Source: Candidatus Fibrimonadaceae bacterium
Lineage (GTDB): Bacteria; Fibrobacterota; Fibrobacteria; Fibrobacterales; Fibrobacteraceae
NCBI GenBank assembly: GCA_031281265.1
Contig: JAITFO010000048.1
Span: 1-42,964 of the forward strand
Direction of reading: 5' to 3'
Length of the DNA stretch: 42,964 nt
Shown: piece after piece, positions 1 through 8,960 of the stretch
How positions within the stretch are numbered: the first letter of the stretch is position 1
Layout: each line of letters opens with the position of its first letter
Program-made: the position numbers and the translations under genes
Notes under the pieces: model-generated
Told to the model about the DNA's origin: nothing
The model's database searches: none
The model's input: only the letters and a program-made list of their open reading frames with translations

Positions 1-1
1 C

Positions 2-319
2 ACTGGAATAATTTTGAGGCAAGTGTTTGGTGATATGCCTGGAGTTGTGGTTCGCCTTGGCGGGGACGAATTTGCGGTTTGCTTGGACGATATTGAGGGT
101 GAGCAAATTGTTGAAGATAAATGCAAGATTTTTAAAGAAGAACTTTCGCAGATAACTTATGCTCAAGATAAAACTGGTGTCAGCGCAAGCATAGGAGTTA
201 TCATAACTAAGTTTAGCGAAATTGCGCCTGTTTATGGGGAGATATTTTCCGCTGCCGATACCAATCTCTACAAGGTTAAGGCAAAAGGAAAGAATGGCTA
301 TTTGATTACGGAAATATAA
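2..319 (+). CDS. GGDEF-domain protein, C-terminal part (putative diguanylate cyclase)
   Basis: The reading frame is already open at the window edge, so this is the C-terminal part of a longer protein; the first in-frame TTG at 14 is probably not the real start. The active-site loop RLGGDEFAVCL is complete, and the downstream helix and strand pattern (SASIGVIITK, then AADTNLYKVKAKGKNGY) is the usual end of a GGDEF domain. Such domains make cyclic di-GMP from two GTP. The RxxD inhibitory site that often lies five residues before GGDEF is absent: the residues there are DMPG. Sensor or membrane parts would lie outside the window. It ends 12 nt from the convergent glyA gene. Activity is inferred from the intact motif. 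Confidence 0.85.
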   Translation, partial: TGIILRQVFGDMPGVVVRLGGDEFAVCLDDIEGEQIVEDKCKIFKEELSQITYAQDKTGVSASIGVIITKFSEIAPVYGEIFSAADTNLYKVKAKGKNGYLITEI

Positions 320-331
320 TCAATTATTTAA

Positions 332-1567
332 TCAACTGTACAGCGGTCTCTTTTTGCAAAGTGCCAAAATGCTCTCTCTTATGCTTTCCAGTTTTTTGTT
401 GTCGCTGTGATTTTCAATAGCCTGCGTAATTGCGCGGGCTACAGCACGGGAGTCCTCTGCATCAAAACCTCTGGTTGTGATTGCCGGAGTTCCAAGCCGA
501 ATACCGGATGGATCCATTGGTTTGCGAGGGTCAAAAGGAATTGTGGAGCGGCTTGTGGAAATGCCCACTAAATCCAAGACCCGTTCAGCTTCTTTGCCTG
601 AGATGCCCTTGCTAGTTACATCTACAACCATCAAATGATTATCCGTCCCGTCTGAAATTATTTTGAGGCCTGCTGCCATTAGCTCTGCTGCCATCGCTTG
701 GGCATTTTCTATGACGTTTTTTGCATAAGTTTGGAATTCGGGTTGCAACGCTTCGTGGAAAGCTACTGCTCTAGCTGCTGTTGCGTGGTCGTGAGGGCCG
801 CCTTGCATACCGGGGAACACGGATTTGTCGATGTCTTTTGCAAATTTTTCTTTGCACATTATTATTGCGCCGCGAGGGCCTCTTAAAGTTTTGTGCGTTG
901 TGGAACTCACAATATCAAAGTAGGGGATAGGGCTTTCTATGGCTTTGCCTGCTATCAAACCTGCTATGTGGGCTATATCCGCAAATGTTATGGCTCCTAC
1001 TTCGTCAGCTATTTCCTTAAATTTTTTCCATTCCAGATTTCTGCTATATGCCGAGAAGCCCGCCAAAATCATCTTTGGTTTTTCCTTTAAAGCTATTTCT
1101 CTAACCTTTTCCATGTTTATTCTGCCGGTTTCTTTATCAACTTGATATTGCGTGAAGTTGTAGAGCAAGCCGGAGAAGTTTACAGGATGCCCGTGGGATA
1201 AATGCCCGCCGTGGTCTAGCTGCAAGCCAAGAACTTTGTCGCCCGGTTTGAGGGTTGCAAAATAAACAGCTGCGTTTGCGGGGCTGCCGGAAAGCGGCTG
1301 GACGTTCACGTGCTCGCAGTTGAAAAGTTTTTTGCATCTCTCTATAGCGAGGCTTTCAACTTCGTCTATAACCTGATTGCCGCCGTAATAGCGTTTGCCA
1401 ACATAGCCTTCGCTGTATTTGTTTGTGAGCGAGCTGCCAAGGGCTTCCATAACCGCTTTTGAAGCATAGTTTTCAGAAGCTATAAGCTCTATGCCTTCTT
1501 CTTGCCGTTTGGTTTCTTTGCCTATCAGCTCTAGAATTGCGGGGTCTGTTTGAGAGAGAGTTTTCAT
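332..1567 (-). CDS. glyA: Serine hydroxymethyltransferase
   Basis: This enzyme interconverts serine plus tetrahydrofolate with glycine plus 5,10-methylene-tetrahydrofolate, using pyridoxal phosphate, in the cytoplasm. The 411-residue length is normal for bacterial GlyA. The protein starts with the helix ending in ELIASENY, carries the GGxxYYGG-type substrate loop (YYGGNQVIDEVE), the PLP-binding aspartate region FADIAHIAGLIA, and the Schiff-base lysine K226 in STTHKTLRGPRG. The ATG at 1567 has AGGAG a few bases upstream and lies one base after the stop of the DUF805 gene, so the two are probably cotranscribed. No unusual residues were seen. Confidence 0.97.
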   Translation of the reverse strand: MKTLSQTDPAILELIGKETKRQEEGIELIASENYASKAVMEALGSSLTNKYSEGYVGKRYYGGNQVIDEVESLAIERCKKLFNCEHVNVQPLSGSPANAAVYFATLKPGDKVLGLQLDHGGHLSHGHPVNFSGLLYNFTQYQVDKETGRINMEKVREIALKEKPKMILAGFSAYSRNLEWKKFKEIADEVGAITFADIAHIAGLIAGKAIESPIPYFDIVSSTTHKTLRGPRGAIIMCKEKFAKDIDKSVFPGMQGGPHDHATAARAVAFHEALQPEFQTYAKNVIENAQAMAAELMAAGLKIISDGTDNHLMVVDVTSKGISGKEAERVLDLVGISTSRSTIPFDPRKPMDPSGIRLGTPAITTRGFDAEDSRAVARAITQAIENHSDNKKLESIRESILALCKKRPLYS

Positions 1568-1568
1568 T

Positions 1569-2072
1569 TTACACTCCTTTTGGGTTAGGGCCGTATTTAT
1601 TTTCGCCGGACTGGCTGTTTGTGCAAGTCCATATCAGAATGATAATCACTCCCACTATGGGAATAAATGCAAGAAGCCATAACCAGCCGCTTTTGCCCGT
1701 ATCGTGAAGGCGGCGGATTAGTACTGCGATGCCTGGAAGGGCTGTTGCAAAAATATATAAATAATATAGCACAACTCCCAAAGTTCCTTCATCATCTCCA
1801 GCTATGCCGCTTATAACGCCTCCGAAAAATGCCAGTGCAATGCCAATGATAAAATTAAAGAGAAAAAATCCCCAATATTCCTTTCTTCTTGCCCTGCCTT
1901 TGAAATTCACATAATTTTTAATAACTTTTATATAATATTCCCAGAGCGAAAGATTCCCAGCTTGCTCGCTGTCGCTGCTGGCGGATGAAGCGGCTTGTAG
2001 GTCGTTCCCGCACTTTGAACAGAATTTAACTTCTTCTGAAACTTCCGTCCCGCATTTAGAACAAAATGGCAT
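1569..2072 (-). CDS. Zinc-ribbon DUF805 membrane protein
   Basis: The first 25 residues hold two CxxC pairs (CSKCG and CSKCG) forming a small zinc ribbon, followed by a Ser/Ala-rich linker. Residues from about 45 are a DUF805 domain: the typical FKGRARRKEYW entry, then three or four hydrophobic segments, with RRLHDTGKSGW between the last ones. DUF805 proteins are small inner-membrane proteins of unknown function. The start at 2072 is supported by a strong AAGGAGG site seven bases upstream, and a TATATT box lies about 25 nt upstream of the ATG. It is the first gene of a two-gene unit with glyA; the functional link, if any, is unknown. Confidence 0.85.
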   Translation of the reverse strand: MPFCSKCGTEVSEEVKFCSKCGNDLQAASSASSDSEQAGNLSLWEYYIKVIKNYVNFKGRARRKEYWGFFLFNFIIGIALAFFGGVISGIAGDDEGTLGVVLYYLYIFATALPGIAVLIRRLHDTGKSGWLWLLAFIPIVGVIIILIWTCTNSQSGENKYGPNPKGV

Positions 2073-2097
2073 AAAGCCTCCTTTTATATTGTCAATA

Positions 2098-2128
2098 AAT
2101 ATAGTAATTATAGGAAAATAACTATATT
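2098..2128. promoter_or_regulatory. Divergent -10 boxes shared by the DUF805 and 79-residue protein genes
   Basis: An 8-bp inverted repeat, AATATAGT at 2098-2105 and ACTATATT at 2121-2128, places a TATATT hexamer facing each way. On the plus strand the box ends six bases before the ATG at 2135. On the minus strand it lies about 25 nt upstream of the ATG at 2072. Either the repeat is simply two facing -10 boxes or it is also an operator. Confidence 0.5.
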
Positions 2129-2134
2129 ATAACC

Positions 2135-2374
2135 ATGTTCAAATTTTCCGTGCCAATAAGCAATCCGCAAGAGTCATTTGAAAAAGCGAAAAATGCCATC
2201 AAGGAGGCCGGTGCAAGCATGAAAGGGGATTGCAATGCAGGGTCTTTTAGCGGCTCTGGGTTGGAAGGCTCTTATGTTTTTGAAAATGGCAGCTTGAACA
2301 TAACTATAAGTAAAAAGCCCTTTATAGCCCCGGAATCTTTGATAAAGAGCAAGGTCAAGGATTTTTTTTCTTGA
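2135..2374 (+). CDS. Small hypothetical protein, 79 residues
   Basis: A short soluble protein with no signal peptide or membrane segment. The first half is helical and charged (SFEKAKNAIKEAG). The second half alternates like beta strands and has the repeat-like phrases GSFSGSGLEGSYVFENG and LNITISKKP. The pattern 'GxFxGxGxxGxxxxxxxxxxxxIxxKP' loosely recalls small polyhydroxyalkanoate-granule-associated proteins, but this is only a weak resemblance and no function is assigned. There is no Shine-Dalgarno sequence. A TATATT box ends six bases before the ATG, so the transcript may be leaderless. The stop codon lies in a small palindrome shared with the convergent DUF2723 gene. Confidence 0.65.
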   Translation: MFKFSVPISNPQESFEKAKNAIKEAGASMKGDCNAGSFSGSGLEGSYVFENGSLNITISKKPFIAPESLIKSKVKDFFS

Positions 2375-2387
2375 GTCAACGACTCAA
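2371..2387. terminator. Short palindrome over two convergent stop codons
   Basis: TTGAGTC and GACTCAA form a 7-bp stem with an AAC loop. The stem contains the stop codons of both convergent genes (2372-2374 on plus, 2376-2378 on minus). There is no T run on the downstream side in either direction, so it is at best a weak terminator. Confidence 0.35.
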
Positions 2388-4466
2388 TAGCCCTTCTAAA
2401 ATCTTTTTCTGTTCAGAGGAAGGTTCTTTTTGCAGAGCTGTTTTTGCCAAATAGCGGTAAACGGCAAAGGTTTGCTCGTTTGCTTCTTGCCCTCTCGCTT
2501 TGAACTGGGAATAGCGGTAGTTTGCCGTTAAGTTTGCGAGGAGCAGGGAATCCGCTTTTTGCTGCTCCATACCTAAATTTCTCATAAGCCCGATTATCGG
2601 CATATTCTTGGAAAATTCCGCATAGTTCTCAGTTTTAACGCCAAGCATAAAATTAACACTTCCCCCAGCCCAATTGCCCTCTATTACTTTGCGCATAAAA
2701 CTTTCCTTGTTTTCAATTAAATCTCCACTTTCAATTAAATTAGGATGTTTTTTCAAAATCTGCTCTCTATACCATTCGCCGTAGGAAAGGATTTCATTTA
2801 TCACCACTACATCCGTGCGGTAATTTTCCGCCATCTGCATATACCACAGCGGGAATGTGTCGTTGTCTCCATAAGTTATTAAAATGCCATCTTGCGGAAT
2901 GCTGTTCAAAATGTTGACCGCAAAATCACGCGCCGTGAAATCCTTTGAGCGATTATTCGTTGGGAAGTTGCAGATGAAAGGTATCATCCATGCGAAGAGA
3001 AGCAGAGGTGCAATAAATTTATCCGCCTTGGGGTATTTTTGAAGAAGCGCGCTGCAAGCAACCGCAGCCATTATCGCAAAAAACAGAAAAGCTGGTGTGA
3101 AAAAATAATCCCTGTTACGCACTTCCCTACGGACGTTTTCCGGCGGAGAAGGCATTGTTTTACCCTGTTCTTCCAGAGCATCGTCCCAAGCCATATATGT
3201 CCTTATCCCGTCCGCTGCCGTTGCAGCGTTCAACCAGCCTCCGCGCATATTGCCGGGCAAGGCGTAGTAAAAAGAGAATTGCATATTTATCTGTTTAAGG
3301 CTTGGCAAATCCGGAATTGAATCCGGCACAAATTTTCGCAGTTCCTTTGTTTGCGAGTTCCATTGCTTTACATTATAGCTATCCGGCCTTGTGCCATCCG
3401 CCATATTTAGATAAAGCACCAAGCCAGCAGAACTGAGCAAAAACATGGAGCTTACCAAAACCACCGCAGAGTTTTTTCTGTGAAGCCATACACCTGCAAA
3501 TACGGCTATGAGCAAAAACTCAAAAATTATCCGGTGAAAGAATTGCAACTTTTCTATGGGATTTTCTCCCCAAGCTCCAAAATCCTGCGCTCCCAAAGGC
3601 GCTGGCACCCATTGGTTTAAATGATAGCCCAGATAACCTATGTTTGTTGAAAATCCAAATTGACCGATAAGAGGCGCTCTGCGATACAACGCCCGCTCAA
3701 ACATATTCATATTGCCATATTGCTTTCTGTTTAACACATCTAAAAAATTCTTGAATTCTGCGGGGTTGTTTTCGTTTAAAATGGGTTCCGTGGATGAGCG
3801 AATAGGTAAATATAATTGAGAGGACAATCCCAAAACGATTAAAAACGCAGCGGCAAAAAACAATTTAACCGAAAATTTAATTCTATTGAACAAAACAAAA
3901 ACAAAAATTACGGGCAAAGGCAGCAAGCAAAAAGTGTGAACGCCAAGCCCTAGAGATGCTATGTATAAAATAAAAAGCAGATATTTATTGCCACGGGTTT
4001 CCTTCCATTTTAAGACAGCCCAAACTTGCAGCATTATCAAGAGCATCGCGGGGGCGTAAGCCCCGGCTTCCACCGCGTTGAACCAAAAGGCGTTGCCAAA
4101 AAGGGAAATTGAAGCGGCAAAAAATCCCAGCAGGCAGCGTAAACTCTGTTTAAAGTAAATACGTTCGTCCAACTCTTTTGGCAAAATTTTAACGGTGATT
4201 TCAAAAACCAGCAGGCAGCACAGAATTGAACTTATGGCACTTATCAAATTAACTGCAAACGCGGGGCTATTCAGCCAGCCAAAGAGAATGATAAAAACAC
4301 GCCCCAGCAGAACAAAGAGCGGATTACCGGGTGGGTGCGGAATGCCAAGTACATTTGCTGCCGCTATATATTCCCCGCAGTCCCAAAAGCTCACGGAACG
4401 CGCCATTGTGATGGCATAGCCAATAACACCGAGTAAGATTGTAGCAATACGCCCTATTTGCAGCAT
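2376..4466 (-). CDS. DUF2723 family membrane protein (putative protein O-mannosyltransferase-like)
   Basis: A 696-residue polytopic inner-membrane protein. The N-terminus has the DUF2723 signature: a first membrane helix, then SVSFWDCGEYIAAANVLGIPHPPGNPLF, where the acidic pair after the first helix and the HPPGNPL loop are typical of GT-C glycosyltransferases. About ten hydrophobic segments follow up to residue 520, then a soluble C-terminal part (ILITYGDNDTFPLWYMQ). The family includes TMEM260-like O-mannosyltransferases and is common in FCB bacteria; acceptor and sugar cannot be told from sequence. It is the last gene of the six-gene minus-strand run, and its start overlaps the end of the preceding gene by 13 bp, so translation is probably coupled. 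Confidence 0.85.
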   Translation of the reverse strand: MLQIGRIATILLGVIGYAITMARSVSFWDCGEYIAAANVLGIPHPPGNPLFVLLGRVFIILFGWLNSPAFAVNLISAISSILCCLLVFEITVKILPKELDERIYFKQSLRCLLGFFAASISLFGNAFWFNAVEAGAYAPAMLLIMLQVWAVLKWKETRGNKYLLFILYIASLGLGVHTFCLLPLPVIFVFVLFNRIKFSVKLFFAAAFLIVLGLSSQLYLPIRSSTEPILNENNPAEFKNFLDVLNRKQYGNMNMFERALYRRAPLIGQFGFSTNIGYLGYHLNQWVPAPLGAQDFGAWGENPIEKLQFFHRIIFEFLLIAVFAGVWLHRKNSAVVLVSSMFLLSSAGLVLYLNMADGTRPDSYNVKQWNSQTKELRKFVPDSIPDLPSLKQINMQFSFYYALPGNMRGGWLNAATAADGIRTYMAWDDALEEQGKTMPSPPENVRREVRNRDYFFTPAFLFFAIMAAVACSALLQKYPKADKFIAPLLLFAWMIPFICNFPTNNRSKDFTARDFAVNILNSIPQDGILITYGDNDTFPLWYMQMAENYRTDVVVINEILSYGEWYREQILKKHPNLIESGDLIENKESFMRKVIEGNWAGGSVNFMLGVKTENYAEFSKNMPIIGLMRNLGMEQQKADSLLLANLTANYRYSQFKARGQEANEQTFAVYRYLAKTALQKEPSSEQKKILEGLLSR

Positions 4467-5524
4467 CTAAACCCTACAAAAGGATACTCGTTCTGAGGGT
4501 AAAAACTGAATTTGGTCTCTGTGCAGCTGCTCGCGTTTTGCGTGTTCCATGCGCCGCCAGCAACCAAAAACAAACCCTCTCTTTCCGCTGGCGTGCTTGT
4601 CCATTCCCACAGATTGCCGCTCATGTCGTACATGCCGTAATAGCTGCGACAATGCTCGGTGTGGCCGGAACGGTTCGGTTCCTTTGCGGATTTTAAATCT
4701 GTTGCGCATTTTGTTTGGTTGTAGGAATTTCCGTAAGGGTAGCGCGAGTTCTGATTACCCTGGCAAGCGGCTTGCCATTCCTCTACGGAGCACAATCTTT
4801 TGCCAGCATTTTCGCAAAGCATAACGGCAGCATTTTGGCTTACCATGTTGCGGGGTTTTTCTCCGTACTTATTGGGGAATTCGTAAGCGTCTATGCAAAC
4901 GGTTTTTCCTTTTACAGGAACGGGGTAAGAATTTTCTGAGCAGTTGTTGTCCCTTGCCATATCATAAGTGGCGGTTTGCCATTGGCTCACGTTGCGAGCG
5001 GAATCTGTAGCTCGGAAATATACTTTGCCAGTTTGGTTGTAGTTTTCGATTTTTCCTTTCACGGGGTTTAGCGAATCTCCTATGGAAATTTCCGTTTCGC
5101 ATTTGGGTTCGCCACATTCAACGTGTAAATCTATAGGTCTGAAGTAGCGCCCGGGCGGGGGAAGAATAGATGCTTGCGGCGGAGTTGAGTCTGCCACTGT
5201 TTCTACAGGGGGTGTTGCGGGGGTGCCCCCCGCAGAGGGGGTAGCCGAAGATGCGCTTTTGCGCATCGCAGGCGAGGGGGAAACTTCCCCTACCGTATCA
5301 GCTTTTTTTATGGAATCTTCTTTGATGAGCGAGTCCGCAATTCCTTGCGCTTTTTCTATGGCAATTTGGAGTTGCAGCTCCCGCTGCTCTTTTGCAATTT
5401 CCTCAAGCCTGCCGTTTCTCTCTTTTATTTGGCATTGAAAAATCAAAAACAGAAATATCAGCAAAAATAGCACTATAGCCAAAACCCGAACGCTCACGCG
5501 TTTTTGGTTTTTGTCATTTTTCAT
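4454..5524 (-). CDS. Membrane-anchored protein with chitobiase-like and formylglycine-generating-enzyme-like domains
   Basis: A 356-residue protein. Residues 10-28 form one membrane helix, followed by a charged coiled coil to about residue 75 and a Pro/Ala/Ser-rich linker to about 120. Residues 120-180 (PPGRYFRPIDLHVECGEP to VYFRATDSARNVSQ) look like the beta-sandwich found at the end of chitobiases (CHB_HEX_C). Residues 190-356 are an FGE-sulfatase fold: CIDAYEFPN, GKRLCSVEEWQAACQG, YDMSGNLWEWT and the terminal VGFRCC. Most bacterial proteins of this type are not true sulfatase activators, so no catalytic role is claimed. The C-terminal part should face the periplasm. It overlaps cdaA by 11 bp and the DUF2723 gene by 13 bp. 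Confidence 0.85.
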   Translation of the reverse strand: MKNDKNQKRVSVRVLAIVLFLLIFLFLIFQCQIKERNGRLEEIAKEQRELQLQIAIEKAQGIADSLIKEDSIKKADTVGEVSPSPAMRKSASSATPSAGGTPATPPVETVADSTPPQASILPPPGRYFRPIDLHVECGEPKCETEISIGDSLNPVKGKIENYNQTGKVYFRATDSARNVSQWQTATYDMARDNNCSENSYPVPVKGKTVCIDAYEFPNKYGEKPRNMVSQNAAVMLCENAGKRLCSVEEWQAACQGNQNSRYPYGNSYNQTKCATDLKSAKEPNRSGHTEHCRSYYGMYDMSGNLWEWTSTPAEREGLFLVAGGAWNTQNASSCTETKFSFYPQNEYPFVGFRCCK

Positions 5525-6320
5525 AGAGTTCTTTCCAGTGGCGTTTTATCTCTTCTTCCAATTCTTTTTTGCTCTGCCTTGTGCGGAAACTGCCGCGGTA
5601 TGCTATGGATATGTAGCCTGTTTCTTCGGATACAACTATAACGAGGGCGTCTGTTTCGGCTGCCAATGCTTTGGCGGCTCGGTGGCGCATTCCGCCGGAT
5701 TGCTCGGCTGCTGCTGCTCCTGTTGGCATGGGTAGCACGCATCCCGCTGCTAAAATTTTATCTCGCAAAATTACCACCGCTCCATCGTGCAATGCTGTGC
5801 CGGGGTAAAAAAGCGTGCATAAAAGTTTTTTGGAAAATTCGCCGTTTATAACCTCGCCTGAATCTATATAGGATTTTAAACCCACTCTTTTCTCAAGTAC
5901 AATCAACGCACCGTGCGTTTTTTTTTGCAGTTCCAAAACGGAATCCACTATTTGTTCGGTTATTTCCGAGAGTCCGCTGGATTTGAAGAATATGGTTTGC
6001 AGGCTTAAAGCATTTGCTATTTGCCCTATCCTTGTCAACATGCCGCGAATTTCCGGTTGGAACACTATCACTATTGCCACCACTCCCAAAGCTGCCAAAG
6101 TGCCTATCAGCTTGGAAAGCCCGCGCAAATCAAAGAATATCGATAAAAACCAGACTACCGCGACTAGCAGCAAGCCAAAGAACATCTGAACGGCGCGTGT
6201 CCCTTTAAAAAGCCAAAAAAAACAGTATATAACGCAGGATATTAAAAATATGTCTAGAAAATCCGAAAAGCGGACTTCTATGGTATCGAATAATTTTAAG
6301 TTTGATAATTCACTGAACAC
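5514..6320 (-). CDS. cdaA: Diadenylate cyclase (c-di-AMP synthase), CdaA type
   Basis: This enzyme joins two ATP into cyclic di-AMP, a signal linked in other bacteria to potassium, osmotic and cell-wall control. The 268-residue protein has three N-terminal membrane helices (residues about 18-95) and a DisA_N catalytic domain with both signature motifs: DGAVVILRD and RHRAAKALA, followed by VSEETGYISIAYRG. Length and layout match CdaA (DacA/YbbP). The usual partner cdaR is not adjacent; a membrane-anchored FGE-like gene overlaps the 3' end instead. The upstream metallophosphoesterase stops 10 bp before the ATG, so the gene sits inside the minus-strand operon. Confidence 0.95.
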   Translation of the reverse strand: MFSELSNLKLFDTIEVRFSDFLDIFLISCVIYCFFWLFKGTRAVQMFFGLLLVAVVWFLSIFFDLRGLSKLIGTLAALGVVAIVIVFQPEIRGMLTRIGQIANALSLQTIFFKSSGLSEITEQIVDSVLELQKKTHGALIVLEKRVGLKSYIDSGEVINGEFSKKLLCTLFYPGTALHDGAVVILRDKILAAGCVLPMPTGAAAAEQSGGMRHRAAKALAAETDALVIVVSEETGYISIAYRGSFRTRQSKKELEEEIKRHWKELYEK

Positions 6321-6330
6321 AAAAGAAAAT

Positions 6331-7449
6331 TTAGAAAATAAATAAAACTAACTCCGCTTTTGAGCCTATGCGCACGGGCGGCCCCCATTGACCTATGCCG
6401 CTGGTGACATACCACGGAATGCCGCTGAGTTCGCCTAAACCATGATTCAACGGCCACAATAGCTTTATGATAATAGTCACGGGAAAAAATTGCCCTGCGT
6501 GAGTGTGCCCGCTAAAGGCAAAGTCGGGTTTTCTAGTTAAATCTATATCCCTAACGTCCAATCCCTTTGGCTGGTGGTCTATCAAAAACCAAGGGACAGA
6601 GCTGTTCTCCGGCATAATTTCCGGGAGCGGAGTTCTGACTTTCCCGTTATGCCGGTCTGCATATTGATGGTCTAAGCGCCCCGTCACGCAGAAGAAATCA
6701 TTGCAAACGGTGCTATCCATCAGGAGAGTTACATTGTCAAAACTTTGCAGCCATTCGATGGTTCGCCCTTTTGGGTTCATATAGGCTTCGTGGTTGCCCG
6801 TGGTCACATAAAAACCGAGCGGTGCTCTTATTTGGCTGAACAGAGAATCATAACCTCTTTCTTGCAATTTATCTTTTGGGAGGTCGGCTAAATCGCCTGC
6901 GAAAAATATGGCATCTGGCCGCAGAATTATGAGGGAGTCCACAATTCTCTCCAATTTGTTTTGTTGAAAAAGAGCGTTGAAATGTATATCGCTGAACAGG
7001 GCTATTCGCAGCGTTTTTTTTGGCTCGGTTTGCAAAGTTTCTTTTACGGTTACCATCAAAAAATTGGAATGCAATGGCCCGCCTATTATAAAAAACGCCA
7101 ATGTTAAAGCTCCTATGCAGCTCGCGAACAAAGGTTCCCTTCGCATCCTCAGCCTTTTGTTTGAGAGCCTTTTTTTGCCCATGAGCCGCCTTATGCCCAG
7201 ATACAAATCCCAAAGCACGCAAAACACAACCCAATTTGCCAAGAACACCAAACACAATGAGCCTATTATAGCCAAGACTGCAATGATGGAATCGTTTCTG
7301 AATACCCGGTAAAGAAAGCTGGCCGCAAAGCCAAATACAAAGATACACGCTCCTATGCGGCGATATTTTTTTGGGAACACATAACGAAAACGTCGCCATG
7401 CATAGAAAAGAAGCAGCAGGATTAACGGAAAGAAAAAAAACATTTTCAC
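6331..7449 (-). CDS. Membrane metallophosphoesterase (YkuE-like)
   Basis: The first 140 residues carry about four hydrophobic segments. The rest is a calcineurin-like phosphoesterase domain with the expected metal ligands in order: FSDIHFN, FAGDLADL, TTGNHEAY, and FSGHTHAGQ. The closest familiar group is the YkuE/YaeI type, whose members hydrolyse phosphoesters, in some cases at membrane lipids; the substrate here is unknown. The stop is 10 bp before cdaA and the start overlaps the end of metG by four bases (ATGA type), so it belongs to the same transcription unit. Confidence 0.88.
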   Translation of the reverse strand: MKMFFFFPLILLLLFYAWRRFRYVFPKKYRRIGACIFVFGFAASFLYRVFRNDSIIAVLAIIGSLCLVFLANWVVFCVLWDLYLGIRRLMGKKRLSNKRLRMRREPLFASCIGALTLAFFIIGGPLHSNFLMVTVKETLQTEPKKTLRIALFSDIHFNALFQQNKLERIVDSLIILRPDAIFFAGDLADLPKDKLQERGYDSLFSQIRAPLGFYVTTGNHEAYMNPKGRTIEWLQSFDNVTLLMDSTVCNDFFCVTGRLDHQYADRHNGKVRTPLPEIMPENSSVPWFLIDHQPKGLDVRDIDLTRKPDFAFSGHTHAGQFFPVTIIIKLLWPLNHGLGELSGIPWYVTSGIGQWGPPVRIGSKAELVLFIF

Positions 7450-8960
7450 TTTTCTTCCATTATTCTAGGGAACAAAGCCTCTCCTTCACCTAAAGTTTCG
7501 CCGCCTTTTAGAACGCTATCACTTGCGCCCAGCATCAAACGCCCCTTCTCAGCTTTTTGAGGCATAACAGGGGAGAGCAGAGCTAGGGCAACCCTCAAAA
7601 CTTCTGCACCTGTGTATAAAACGGTGGCAAGTTTGTCCTTGTCTTTTTGCTCTGTACTTTTAGCGAGTTTCCAGGGAGCGGTCATTTCCAAATATCTGTT
7701 CAACGCCCTTACCGAATTTAAAATTTCTTCCACCACCAAGCTCAGCTTTGCTTCGCCCATATTTTCCTTTGCGAATTGAGTGGCTTTTTCCGAGTAGCCG
7801 AGCAATTCCTTTTCTTGCTCTCCGCTTTGAGCAGATGCGGGGGGCACGGGAATTTTGCCGCCAAAGTTGGTCAATATCAATTTGTGAATTCTGTTTAACC
7901 CATTGCCCAAATCGTTTGCCAAGTCCGAGTTTATTCTACGAACAAAGGAGTCGTGCCCGAATGTGGAGTCAAGCCCAACCACCATTTCCCGTATCAAGAA
8001 GTAGCGGAAAACATCAACGCCGTAGGTTTCCACATAGTCCATGGGGTTTACGCCTGTGCCGCTTGTTTTGCTCATCTTAGAGCCGTCTATCATCCACCAG
8101 CCGTGCGCTAGAATGTGTTTGGGAAGTTCCCAGCCCATTGCCATTATTATAGTAGGCCAATATATGCAATGCGTTGTCAAAATGTCTTTGCCTATTATGT
8201 GGAAGTCCGCAGGCCAAAGAGGAGTGCCGTCTTTGTGCTTTTTGTCTTGGACTCCGCTTATGTAATTTTCAAGGGCATCCACCCAAACGTAGGTTACAAA
8301 GTCTTCATCAAATGGCAACGGTATGCCCCACGAAAGCCGTGATTTGGGGCGGCTTATGCAGAGGTCGTTGAGCGGTTTTTTTAAAAAACCGAGCACTTCG
8401 TTCTTGCGAAAGTCCGGCAGGATCCAGTTTGGGTTAGCGTTTATGTGGTCGATTAGTTTTTGCTGATAACTGCTCATCTTAAAGAAGTAATTTTTTTCGC
8501 TCAACCATTCCACGGGGCGCCCGCTGATGGGGTCTTTGCCGTCCACAAGCTCCGATTCCTCAAAAAACCTCTCTTCGCCAACGGAATACCAACCCTCATA
8601 TTCCTTTGAATAAATTTCCCCTTTGTCGAATAAAAATTGCAAGGAGTCCCGCACAAATTTTTTGTGGTAATCATCTGTGGTACGGATAAAATATCCGTAG
8701 TCTATGTTCAATTTTGGCCATAGATTTCTAAAATGCTCGCTATACTCATCAACGTGTTCCTGCGGAGATATGCCCCTCGCAGCGGCCGCTTTTTGCACCT
8801 TTTGCCCGTGCTCGTCCACGCCTGTCATAAAAAATGCATCATAGCCAAACAGCTTATGATAGCGGGTTAAAACATCCGCTAGAACCGTGGTATAAGCGTG
8901 CCCTATATGGGGCTTGTCATTTACATAATATATAGGTGTTGTTGCATAAAAATTGGGCAT
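7446..8960 (-). CDS. metG: Methionyl-tRNA synthetase
   Basis: Charges tRNA-Met with methionine using ATP. The 504-residue class I synthetase has the HIGH motif (KPHIGHAY, residues 17-23) and the KMSKS-type loop as KMSKTSG. The insert after residue 120 lacks the CxxC knuckles of zinc-binding forms, and there is no C-terminal tRNA-binding (EMAP II) domain, so this is the compact zinc-free type. The ATG at 8958-8960 overlaps the TAA of the upstream secreted-protein gene by one base. That is odd company for a housekeeping gene and suggests read-through from the secreted-protein promoter. Confidence 0.96.
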   Translation of the reverse strand: MPNFYATTPIYYVNDKPHIGHAYTTVLADVLTRYHKLFGYDAFFMTGVDEHGQKVQKAAAARGISPQEHVDEYSEHFRNLWPKLNIDYGYFIRTTDDYHKKFVRDSLQFLFDKGEIYSKEYEGWYSVGEERFFEESELVDGKDPISGRPVEWLSEKNYFFKMSSYQQKLIDHINANPNWILPDFRKNEVLGFLKKPLNDLCISRPKSRLSWGIPLPFDEDFVTYVWVDALENYISGVQDKKHKDGTPLWPADFHIIGKDILTTHCIYWPTIIMAMGWELPKHILAHGWWMIDGSKMSKTSGTGVNPMDYVETYGVDVFRYFLIREMVVGLDSTFGHDSFVRRINSDLANDLGNGLNRIHKLILTNFGGKIPVPPASAQSGEQEKELLGYSEKATQFAKENMGEAKLSLVVEEILNSVRALNRYLEMTAPWKLAKSTEQKDKDKLATVLYTGAEVLRVALALLSPVMPQKAEKGRLMLGASDSVLKGGETLGEGEALFPRIMEEK